Source of the DNA: Prevotella micans DSM 21469 = JCM 16134
GTDB lineage: Bacteria; Bacteroidota; Bacteroidia; Bacteroidales; Bacteroidaceae
DNA: 32,724 nucleotides
Reading direction: 5' to 3'
NCBI RefSeq assembly: GCF_000614105.1
Contig: NZ_BAKH01000030.1
Location: forward strand, 1 to 32,724
Each line of letters begins with the position of its first letter. Positions within the stretch are counted from its first letter, which is position 1. A program made the translations under genes and the position numbers. Positions 1 through 6,244 of this stretch are shown here, in pieces. Under the pieces are notes generated by a model. The model searched no databases, was not told the DNA's origin, and saw nothing but the letters and a program-made list of their open reading frames with translations.

Positions 1-18
1 GCCGTAACCCCTATAGGC

Positions 19-42
19 AAAGGGCTCCAAGGAGTTCCCTTT
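19..42 (+). terminator. Possible terminator hairpin of an upstream gene
   Basis: AAAGGG at 19-24 can pair with CCCTTT at 37-42, and CTCC with GGAG inside, with a two-base bulge. A T-containing stretch follows (GTTCGCTTTTTCG). No gene is visible upstream inside the window, so the assignment rests only on the fold. A second small inverted repeat, TTTGCC at 62-67 with GGCAAA at 81-86, lies between it and the first gene. I see no clear promoter box in the rest of the stretch. Confidence 0.25.
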
Positions 43-143
43 GTTCGCTTTTTCGTGCCCTTTTGCCAAGCCGCGCAAGAGGCAAATAACGATGATTTAA
101 TGAAAGATATTCAGGTTAAACATTTACGATAAATAAAGAGAAC

Positions 144-1562
144 ATGAAGAAGAAAATTACAATTATCCTACTGTTAGGCATCGTATTTCTGCCCATATCC
201 GTTTTGGGGCAGGACGTAGACTTCACTTATACAGCCAATGGCGTTACTTGGAAATGTACAGGATCGGATGGAGGAACCTCATATGCCAGTGCAATAATCA
301 ATGGTGAAATAAAAGGAAGTGCTACGTTCACAGGAGAATTACACTTTCCGTCAATAGTGAGTGATGGAACCTATTCATATCCTGTGAGAGGGATAAAGGG
401 AAAAGCTTTTGAAAATTATACTGGCGCAACAAAGCTAATACTTCCTGATAATCTGGGATATTTATGGGAGGGTGCTTTTCGCAATTGCACAGGATTAAAA
501 GGCGAATTAAAAATCCCCAATCATGTTGAGCATATATACTTTGGTGATGAGTTCGAAAACTGTACCGGTATAGAATATATCACATGGGGCGAGGGTTTTG
601 GCATGCACTATTCTAATCCTGTTTCCGGATGTACGAATGCGCGGTATATAGATTTCACCAAGGCAACTGTCGGCGTTACTAGTTACTATGGCGAATGGAA
701 TCGAAATATTCTTTTCTGCCCTTACAGTGGTTTGATGAATCACACCCTTGTATATCTTCAAGATGCGGCAGAAGAAACCAAGTTTAAAGCCGAGGAAGAA
801 AACATCATTCACAAAGGCAAGTGCAAAGTATTTAAGGTGTACGATGCCTACAGCTACCGCATTCCCTACGCTTTCACGACCGAGACTGCCCAGTGCGACC
901 GTGTATTTTCCAACACCAGCGGCAAGAGCGTGAGCACCCTCTTCTTGCCCTATCCTACCAACCTGCCCAACGGCATGCAAGCCTACGAGCTGGTGAAGAA
1001 AGACCTATCGTGGGGTACTTCTAAAGCATTCTACTTCCGCGCTTTGCCTACTGGAACCCGTCTTGAAGCCAACAAGCCCTACCTTGTGCGCATCACCGAC
1101 GGAGCCACCCACACCCTGCCTGTGATGACAAACGTAGAAGTGCCCGTAAGTCCAGCCGGCTACACCACCGAAACCCTTGCCACCGACGATGGCGACTGGG
1201 CCTTCTGCGGCACCACCGAGCGCATCGACAACGCCGCCGCCACTGCCAAGAAAGCCTACTATCTAAGTGGCAACAAGTGGTATCCCGTGCAGAACGGCAT
1301 AGCCAACGATTACATCGCCCCTTTCCGTTGCTTCGTCTACAGCAAGTCGGGCACGGCACCCGCCAAAGGCTTTACAATGGTGTTTGACAATGAGAGCGGT
1401 ACAACCGACATCCGCCAATTGGAGAATGATACCGAAACCGACCTGAAGAGCAACACGCATCGCATCTACACGCTCGACGGTCGATACGTGGGCACCGACT
1501 ACAATGCCCTGCCCGGCGGCGAAATGTATATCATCAACGGCAAGAAGTTTTATAAATTCTAA
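144..1562 (+). CDS. Secreted BspA-like leucine-rich-repeat protein
   Basis: This 472-aa protein starts with a signal peptide (MKKK, a hydrophobic core, then VLGQ, about residues 1-22), so it should leave the cytoplasm. Residues of about 60-170 carry degenerate BspA/LRR_5-type repeats, seen in pieces such as FENYTGATKLILPDNL and FRNCTGLKGELKIPNHV. The middle contains the LPTGTRLEANKPYLVR type of segment common in Prevotella surface proteins. The C-terminus ends with IYTLDGRYV and IINGKKFYKF, a tail style common on Bacteroidales secreted proteins. BspA-like proteins are known as surface adhesins or ligand binders; the ligand here is unknown. The GC-richer second half (from about 840) and + orientation fit host DNA, unlike the AT-rich - strand genes that follow. 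The start is set by the signal peptide. Confidence 0.8.
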   Translation: MKKKITIILLLGIVFLPISVLGQDVDFTYTANGVTWKCTGSDGGTSYASAIINGEIKGSATFTGELHFPSIVSDGTYSYPVRGIKGKAFENYTGATKLILPDNLGYLWEGAFRNCTGLKGELKIPNHVEHIYFGDEFENCTGIEYITWGEGFGMHYSNPVSGCTNARYIDFTKATVGVTSYYGEWNRNILFCPYSGLMNHTLVYLQDAAEETKFKAEEENIIHKGKCKVFKVYDAYSYRIPYAFTTETAQCDRVFSNTSGKSVSTLFLPYPTNLPNGMQAYELVKKDLSWGTSKAFYFRALPTGTRLEANKPYLVRITDGATHTLPVMTNVEVPVSPAGYTTETLATDDGDWAFCGTTERIDNAAATAKKAYYLSGNKWYPVQNGIANDYIAPFRCFVYSKSGTAPAKGFTMVFDNESGTTDIRQLENDTETDLKSNTHRIYTLDGRYVGTDYNALPGGEMYIINGKKFYKF

Positions 1563-1574
1563 AGGAGGAAAGAA

Positions 1575-1775
1575 ATGAAAAAGCAAACATACATCTCACC
1601 CCGCATCGAGGTGATTCATATCAACGACATCGACGCTGTGATGCAAACCATCTCTCTGCCCATATCTCCGGGCGGAGGCCCTGGCGGTGGCGGCGATGCC
1701 AAAGGCGGCTTCTTCGATGAAGAAGACGAAGAGAATGAACAAGGCATGGCGGGTTACTCGCCGTGGGAGGACTAA
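1575..1775 (+). CDS. Short glycine/acidic companion peptide, function unknown
   Basis: This is a 66-aa protein with no signal peptide and no membrane segment. It begins MKKQTYISPRIEVIHIN, a style of N-terminus seen on many short Bacteroidales peptides encoded next to secreted proteins. It then has a glycine run (SPGGGPGGGGDAKGG) and an acidic tail (DEEDEENEQ). It starts 12 bases after the stop of the LRR protein gene and is probably cotranscribed. AAAGGAGGAAAG stands directly before the ATG, an unusually good Shine-Dalgarno match for a Bacteroidales gene, which supports the start. I cannot name a function. Confidence 0.65.
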   Translation: MKKQTYISPRIEVIHINDIDAVMQTISLPISPGGGPGGGGDAKGGFFDEEDEENEQGMAGYSPWED

Positions 1776-1831
1776 GGGATAGATATTAGAGGTATCGGAG
1801 GACTGCTATTGGGGGTCGTGAGGGAGCCTCG

Positions 1832-1979
1832 GTATCACTCCTTGAGGATGTTAAGTATCACTCCTCATGGACTCTAAGTTAAAGTCCTCTGGGAGTCTAA
1901 GTTAAAGTCCTCGACGAGTTTAAGTATCAGTCCTCCGGTAGCTTAAGTATCCGTCCAAAAGGAGTTTAAGTATGAGTGC
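1832..1979 (+). repeat. Six 23-bp imperfect tandem repeats plus a partial seventh
   Basis: Units start at exactly 1832, 1855, 1878, 1901, 1924 and 1947, with a partial unit at 1970. Each opens GTATC or GTTAA, has a TCCTC-like core followed by GGAG or a relative, and closes TAA. Period and end positions are fixed while the middle varies, so this is an old array rather than a recent duplication. It lies between the peptide gene and the HU-like gene. The 288-base gap (1776-2063) holds no gene; 1776-1831 and 1980-2063 show nothing further beyond GGGC-AAA-GCCC at 2011-2021. Possible roles are a protein-binding array or a transcribed structured element. Confidence 0.85.
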
Positions 1980-2063
1980 AAAACATGCGCAGAAACAGAA
2001 CACGTTAACGGGGCAAAGCCCAACGGCAGAGCCCCACATTATTCATTTAATACATAAGAAAAC

Positions 2064-2496
2064 ATGATTAGTTTTAAAGTAGTTGAGAGTATTCTCAGAG
2101 TAGGCCCGCGCAAGGGGCAGAAGGGGTATGGAGCGGTGCAGAAGGCTCCGATGAAGTTCTCGCAGGAGTGGCTCATCGACCGCATCGTGCGCGAAACGTC
2201 GTTGAGCGAGGGCGATGTGAGGAACGTGTTTATCACGCTGCGCAATATCGTGGTAGAGGTGGTGACGATGGGCGGTTCGCTCGACTTGGGCGACATCTTT
2301 TCGCTTCGCACTACCAATTCCCTCGCGGATGCTGGAGAAGGAGGAGGACGTGACGGTTGCCTCTGCGCTGAAACGCCCTCGCATCATCGTGACGTGGAAA
2401 GATGCTATCCGTAAGGCGCTCGGTAAAATCGAGGTGGAGGTAGATAATCCGAAACGGAAGGACTTGAATAAAAAGCCGAAAACGCCGAAGCCGTAG
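2064..2496 (+). pseudogene. HU-like DNA-binding protein, frameshifted
   Basis: The N-terminal part reads MISFKVVESILRVGP, then FSQEWLIDRIVRETSLSEGDV and LDLGDIFSLRTT, which is the pattern of the Bacteroidales HU/IHF-like family (often called HU-HIG). The open frame then drifts into an unrelated tail and stops at 2414. The +1 frame carries the expected second half, SRMLEKEEDVTVASALKRP then IIVTWKDAIRKALGKIEVEV, and ends at 2494-2496 with a lysine/proline-rich tail. Removing one A from the AA at 2316-2317 restores one frame reading RTTIPSRMLEKEE. The lesion is therefore a single-base insertion or a sequencing error. These proteins bind DNA without strong sequence preference. The gene lies directly downstream of the 23-bp repeat array. 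Confidence 0.75.
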
Positions 2497-2519
2497 AAAG
2501 GTGAAGAATTGAAAAGGTG

Positions 2520-2570
2520 AAAGGGTGAAAAGATGCTAAGCCACACGGGCGGGCATGCTTTTCACCCTTT
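2520..2570 (+). terminator. Strong hairpin after the HU-like gene
   Basis: AAAGGGTGAAAAG at 2520-2532 is perfectly complementary to CTTTTCACCCTTT at 2558-2570, with ATGC/GCAT extending the stem inward. The 13-bp stem with A-rich and T-rich ends can serve both strands. It sits between the + strand HU-like gene and the convergent - strand gene ending at 2595, the usual place for a bidirectional terminator. Confidence 0.6.
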
Positions 2571-2594
2571 CAGTTATTTAAAGAGTAGATATAC

Positions 2595-3020
2595 TTAGCT
2601 AAGCATTGACCAAATAGCAGGATTGGTTATGATGTTTGCAAGAATATTCGAAGCCACATTCTCACCAAATGATTTGATTTTATCAATGAGTTTAGGCTTA
2701 GCTTTTTCTAAGTCACCCTTAGCTTCTTCTACGACTTGCTTTATTTCCTTTAACTGACTTACAGAAAGTTGGTCTTCAAGTGCTTTTATGAGTATCTCGA
2801 TGGATTGTTGTTGAGACTGCTGCTGCGATTGGGTATTAGTGTTGCTTATATTGTTACTTATGTTGATACTCTTTGCAGACTTACCTGTTTTTGTTGTCCC
2901 AACTACCTCCGGAAATTCTAAGAAAGCTTCAAGAATAGCCAACAACTGTTGCTGCTGCTGAGGATTTGGACCATAAATAGGAGCAGCTATAGTTCCAAAC
3001 TCCTCTATATTACTTATCAT
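2595..3020 (-). CDS. Hypothetical protein with Gln-rich linker and amphipathic C-terminal half
   Basis: This 141-aa protein has no signal peptide. Two glutamine runs (QQQQQ near residue 22 and SQQQSQQQS near 66) flank a Ser/Asn-rich linker. The C-terminal half is a helical, charged segment (LKEIKQVVEEAKGDLEKAKPK) followed by a hydrophobic end, FGENVASNILANIITNPAIW. That ending resembles the tails of several uncharacterised helical proteins (AbiTii-like), but I would not assign a family. Its start overlaps the end of the 65-aa gene upstream by 11 bases, so the two are probably translated together. The function is unknown. Confidence 0.6.
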   Translation of the reverse strand: MISNIEEFGTIAAPIYGPNPQQQQQLLAILEAFLEFPEVVGTTKTGKSAKSINISNNISNTNTQSQQQSQQQSIEILIKALEDQLSVSQLKEIKQVVEEAKGDLEKAKPKLIDKIKSFGENVASNILANIITNPAIWSMLS

Positions 3021-3207
3021 CTGGAAAGTTTACATCTAAAAAACGTTTAACTTTAGCAAGCCATCTTGTATATTCCTTCCCATCTTCACCTTCATAATAA
3101 TATCGTATTCTACGCGAAGTACTATTAACAGAAATCTTTAGTCGATCCTTTCTTACTTGCTGCTCCTTTATAAGAATACTCAATATCTTCCTTACTTCTT
3201 CTTTCAT
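3010..3207 (-). CDS. Small charged hypothetical protein
   Basis: This is a 65-aa basic protein (MKEEVRKILSILIKEQQVRK, later RRIRYYYEGEDGKEYTRW). It shows no signal peptide or membrane segment. Its stop overlaps the start of the 141-aa gene downstream, which points to a two-gene unit. I do not recognise the family. The alternating Arg/Tyr/acidic middle looks like a small beta-rich fold, which is only an impression. Confidence 0.5.
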   Translation of the reverse strand: MKEEVRKILSILIKEQQVRKDRLKISVNSTSRRIRYYYEGEDGKEYTRWLAKVKRFLDVNFPDDK

Positions 3208-3234
3208 AAATTTCTAAGATGAGATAGCGAACAA

Positions 3235-3269
3235 TAATCGCAGTAGTCCTTTTCGGACTGCTGCGATTA
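3235..3269 (-). terminator. Long perfect-looking hairpin between genes
   Basis: The 15-base arms at 3235-3249 (TAATCGCAGTAGTCC) and 3255-3269 pair in 14 positions, with one G-T wobble, around a five-base loop. It lies between the - strand gene ending at 3405 and the one starting at 3207, where a terminator is expected. No T run follows on the - strand, so it may instead be a stabilising or regulatory hairpin. Nothing else is visible in 3208-3404 apart from the CTTACTT-GACCTCTTC stretch at 3284-3299 discussed as a possible attachment core. Confidence 0.45.
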
Positions 3270-3404
3270 ATATGAATATTATTCTTACTTGACCTCTTCG
3301 AATCTAAATACTATTGTGTATCAGATAGTTGCGAACGCACGTGAACGATAAGAAGAAGTATTGGAGGCAGGATTGCCAAACAAAAATAGAAATCGATAAC
3401 TCAG

Positions 3405-4391
3405 CTATTGGTGAGTCTTGTCGAATACCTTTTCTTCCAACTTTGGTAGATGCTCTATGATGTTCTCGTCTATTTCAATTGTATATCTGCCCGTCGTATT
3501 TCGCAGTGTCTTCTGAATACTTGAAGGCTCAGTGTTGCTGAACCAGGCATAGAACAGGTTGAGCGCAAATAGGGCTGTGGTCTTTGGATCTATCCCGTAT
3601 TGGTATGCTATATTCCAACAGAAGTTCTTCAGGTCAGCCTGCTTCAGGTCTTTCTTCTTGCCAATGGAGAGAACTTCCATTCGGGTAACGCCATTGAGTT
3701 CAACAAGAAGTTTGACAGCCTCCTCAATCTGGTACAGCTCTTCATCCGTAAAACCATGAGGCATGAGTGTATAACGAGTGTATTTGAGGATAGCTTCTTG
3801 CTTCTTGGCCTCGCGAGCAACCTTTGCTTCATTCATTTGCTTGCGGTCAATCTGCACTTGGTTGATGAACACCTCCAACTCGTCATGTGCCTTCTGGATG
3901 TCACGCTTCAACTGCAACTTTGCCAATGCCTCAGGAGTAACTGATACTTATTCTGAACTATGCGATTCTACATTGCAATCAGGCTTGGGAGCGTCAACCA
4001 CAACTGGTGCCGCATTCTTTTGATTGTTGACAGTTGCGCTCTTCTCTTGCACCTTCTTCTGGATCAGGCCAAGGTTCTGAGCGATGTGTTCCTCCATCTC
4101 CTCTCGGTCTGCTATGCTGTTCCATTCTTTGCGATGAGACTTGAAGTAAGCATAGAGACCTTTCTTGATACCATAACAGACAAGTACAAACAGGGCGTAA
4201 TAGCCTATGAATATAGGTATTGTGAGCATGAAGCACACTAACTCCTTTTCTGCATTATTACCCACAATACACTGAGCTGTCTTAAAAGCAGCGATGATGT
4301 AGGTGATGATGAGAATGCCAAGGAAACCCTTGTCAAAGTTTCGAGCCATCCCATCCTTCCGATGTGGTATAGGAAAAATGTCAATCTCCAT
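3405..4391 (-). pseudogene. Two-helix membrane protein interrupted by in-frame TAA
   Basis: The first part (ATG at 4391, 147 aa) begins MEIDIFPIPHRKDG and has two membrane helices (GILIITYIIAAF and IPIFIGYYALFVLVCYGI), then a charged cytoplasmic segment ending SHSSE. A TAA at 3948-3950 stops it. The same frame then continues without another stop as VSVTPEALAKLQLKRDIQKA to 3405, a coiled-coil-like then globular region of about 180 aa. The second part has no ATG near its start, only a TTG at 3926. The simplest reading is one protein of about 328 aa carrying a nonsense mutation. Alternatively there are two genes, the second with a TTG start. The gene follows the XRE regulator by four bases. I do not recognise the family. 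Confidence 0.55.
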
Positions 4392-4395
4392 ACTT

Positions 4396-4683
4396 TTACA
4401 GTTCTTTGATTTGTTCTTGGGCAACTTCAATAGCTTGCGAACTGAGTTCTTGCTCGCCATCTACCGCATCAAGCACTTTGTCTGCCAACCAGAGGGTCAG
4501 CATTCCGTTCTCATCCTGATGGAAGTACTCTGCAAGTTTGATAACCTGCTCACGTTTGGCCCGCCTGTCACCACGTTCAATCTTACTGAACATAGGGGTA
4601 TCTATCTCCAATAGTGCAGCCAACTGGCGTTGCAGTACGCCATTCTCATCTCTTAGTTCTCTAATCTTTTTTCCGAATAACAT
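4396..4683 (-). CDS. XRE-family HTH transcriptional regulator
   Basis: This is a protein of about 95 aa with a classic helix-turn-helix in its N-terminal half: LFGKKIRELRDENG, then LQRQLAALLEIDTPMFSKIE and GDRRAKREQVIKLAEYF. The C-terminal half (LWLADKVLDAVDGEQE) is the kind found on small XRE regulators next to restriction-modification and other defence genes. No methyltransferase is seen here. I chose the ATG at 4683, eight bases after the stop of the upstream AlbA_2 gene. The longer frame to 4722 starts with TTG and overlaps that gene. It probably regulates the operon upstream or the membrane protein directly downstream. Confidence 0.75.
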   Translation of the reverse strand: MLFGKKIRELRDENGVLQRQLAALLEIDTPMFSKIERGDRRAKREQVIKLAEYFHQDENGMLTLWLADKVLDAVDGEQELSSQAIEVAQEQIKEL

Positions 4684-4691
4684 ATCTATGT

Positions 4692-6155
4692 CTATTTTTC
4701 TTTTGTGTCTATAATCTCCCAATAACCACCAAAGTCACCACCAATACGACGAATGGAACCTTCATCCTTCAATCGGTTAATATGCTTTTGAATAGTACTG
4801 GAGGCTACTCCAATAGCATCAGAAAGCATTTTTCTTGTTATTTTAGGATTCTCTTTTATCAGTCGAAGCACTTCTGCAATGGTTGTATCAATATCTGTCT
4901 GACCACCTGTCTGACCACCTGTCTGACCACCTGTCTGACCACTAAGTTCAGTAACGTCATCAGAACTAATATAAACACCTTCTACACCGTCAACATTAAA
5001 CTTCGGCAGTGTAAGAACGAAGCAATCCCAAGGGGTAGAGAATGTGGGATCCATGCCTTCAGTGTAGCCATCATGCCCTTTGTAAGCAGAGACAATCTTT
5101 TTGAAACCAGAACCACGACGCTCCATATACTTCAGGCGGCTGAAGATGTCGGCAAGTACAGGATTGCGACGGCGAGATGCCATGTTCATCACGTCCATAT
5201 CTTTGATAGAGCCTCCATCAAGGAGCCCGCCAGGAGAGAATATTTCAAGCCGGTCATCATACATGTCAATGTGTACCTCACTGCCCAACTCAAGATAATT
5301 GCGATGAATTAGCGCGTTTACCAATCCTTCTTCCACGGCACGTTCTGGGTACTCTGGATATTCAAGACGATTATCAGCGGTCTTGTGCCATGCTTTCTTA
5401 GAGTTACGACGCACAAAGTCAAGTCCTGATTGCAAGAGTGTAACCAAGCTGCCAGTATATTCCTCATCGTCCAAAGCATCCATCATGCCATTAGCCTTAT
5501 CCAGGCCATTCCAACGTGTGCAGAACAGACGGGAATGACGCACCGGAGAGTAGTCAGCAAGCAGGGCACCAGCATTAGTCAGTTCGCCTTTCTCATTGAC
5601 GATGCCAAAGGACTCATAGTCGCTATCTTCAAAAGAACGATTGGTACGTTTAAAATAAGTCGCGCGAAGTACGGTGAAGGCCATATCCTCAAATCTCCAA
5701 CGAGACACAAGGCTGTCATACGACATGTTTGAACCCTTTAGTACAAGTTCTTTGTGTTTCGACATGCTTGCCACTACGCTTTCGTTGCCCACGCGAACGA
5801 ACGCTTGCATTTGGCCATCACCAATATAGTAATAAGGAGTCTGTACTCCTGGTATGACATCCAATATCACAAACTCTTTCCCTTCCACCTGGGCAAACGA
5901 AAGATTAAAGTCTGGAATTGGATCAAGGTGTGTCTTGATGGCTTCGCTGATCTTCTCGGCATCGCCCTTTGCGTCTGCAAGTCCAACTAACGTGTCATCG
6001 TCGGCAATACCCCAAACAAGTTTACCGCCAATGCCATTGGCAAAGGCACTCACACTTTTGCACCAGCTCTTGGGTTTCTTCACCTCCAGAGCCTGTTTCT
6101 TGTCATATTCTGTAGCTTCGCCTATCAACCGGCGAATATCAAGATTTTTAATCAT
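4692..6155 (-). CDS. AlbA_2 / HATPase_c_4 / winged-helix protein
   Basis: This 487-aa cytoplasmic protein has three parts. Residues of about 10-135 form an AlbA_2 (Schlafen-type) domain, with ALEVKK and the SAFANGIGGKLVWGI signature. Residues of about 265-350 form a compact GHKL-like ATPase (HATPase_c_4), with EEGLVNALIHRNY as N-box and DDRLEIFSPGGL as the next box. Residues of about 424-480 form a winged helix (KITRKMLSDAIGVASSTIQKH). A GQTG linker built from a perfect 12-bp repeat joins the last two. This family is usually annotated as a transcriptional regulator or ATP-binding protein and is common in defence islands; its biochemical role is not settled. It is the fourth gene of the reverse transcriptase operon, 90 bases after the helicase stop, but could be an independent cargo gene. 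The start ATG at 6155 is clear. Confidence 0.75.
   Translation of the reverse strand: MIKNLDIRRLIGEATEYDKKQALEVKKPKSWCKSVSAFANGIGGKLVWGIADDDTLVGLADAKGDAEKISEAIKTHLDPIPDFNLSFAQVEGKEFVILDVIPGVQTPYYYIGDGQMQAFVRVGNESVVASMSKHKELVLKGSNMSYDSLVSRWRFEDMAFTVLRATYFKRTNRSFEDSDYESFGIVNEKGELTNAGALLADYSPVRHSRLFCTRWNGLDKANGMMDALDDEEYTGSLVTLLQSGLDFVRRNSKKAWHKTADNRLEYPEYPERAVEEGLVNALIHRNYLELGSEVHIDMYDDRLEIFSPGGLLDGGSIKDMDVMNMASRRRNPVLADIFSRLKYMERRGSGFKKIVSAYKGHDGYTEGMDPTFSTPWDCFVLTLPKFNVDGVEGVYISSDDVTELSGQTGGQTGGQTGGQTDIDTTIAEVLRLIKENPKITRKMLSDAIGVASSTIQKHINRLKDEGSIRRIGGDFGGYWEIIDTKEK
4895..4942 (-). repeat. Four perfect 12-bp tandem repeats inside a gene
   Basis: The unit CTGTCTGACCAC is repeated four times without a change. 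On the - strand it codes GGQT repeats at about residues 405-420 of the AlbA_2 protein, between the ATPase and winged-helix domains. Because the unit is 12 bases, copy number changes alter linker length by four residues and never break the frame. Confidence 0.85.
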
Positions 6156-6156
6156 A

Positions 6157-6243
6157 TTATTCTTGTTTCTTCTTTAATTCAATCCTGTAGGACTCGATCT
6201 TCTGTTTATTCAGCAGATCTTCTATATTTATTGCCAGTGTCAT
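6157..6243 (-). pseudogene. 28-codon remnant of an AlbA_2 gene start
   Basis: ATG at 6243 opens a frame reading MTLAINIEDLLNKQKIES then YRIELKKKQE, with a stop at 6157-6159. The first 20 or so residues match the usual N-terminus of AlbA_2-type ATP-binding proteins, in which an IEDLL-x-K-x-x-IES segment is followed by an E-F-K motif. Here that motif is degraded to ELKKK and the frame ends. It starts one base after the helicase stop and ends one base before the ATG of the full AlbA_2 gene. It may be the start of an older AlbA_2 gene replaced by the present one, or a short translated leader that couples the two genes. Confidence 0.5.
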
Positions 6244-6244
6244 A

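Noticed and set aside
1832..1979. CRISPR array
   Set aside because: Units are contiguous at 23 bp with no unique spacers, and there are no cas genes. The 21-bp array at 32541-32636 fails in the same way.
2043..2546. Open frame on the - strand across the HU-like gene
   Set aside because: It is the shadow of the HU-like coding frames, which carry recognisable family sequence.
4396..4683. Restriction-modification controller
   Set aside because: Its C-terminal half resembles regulators next to methyltransferases, but no methyltransferase or restriction gene lies beside it.
4782..5312. + strand open frame with CLTT repeats
   Set aside because: It is the opposite strand of the 12-bp repeat in the AlbA_2 gene and has no other coding sign.
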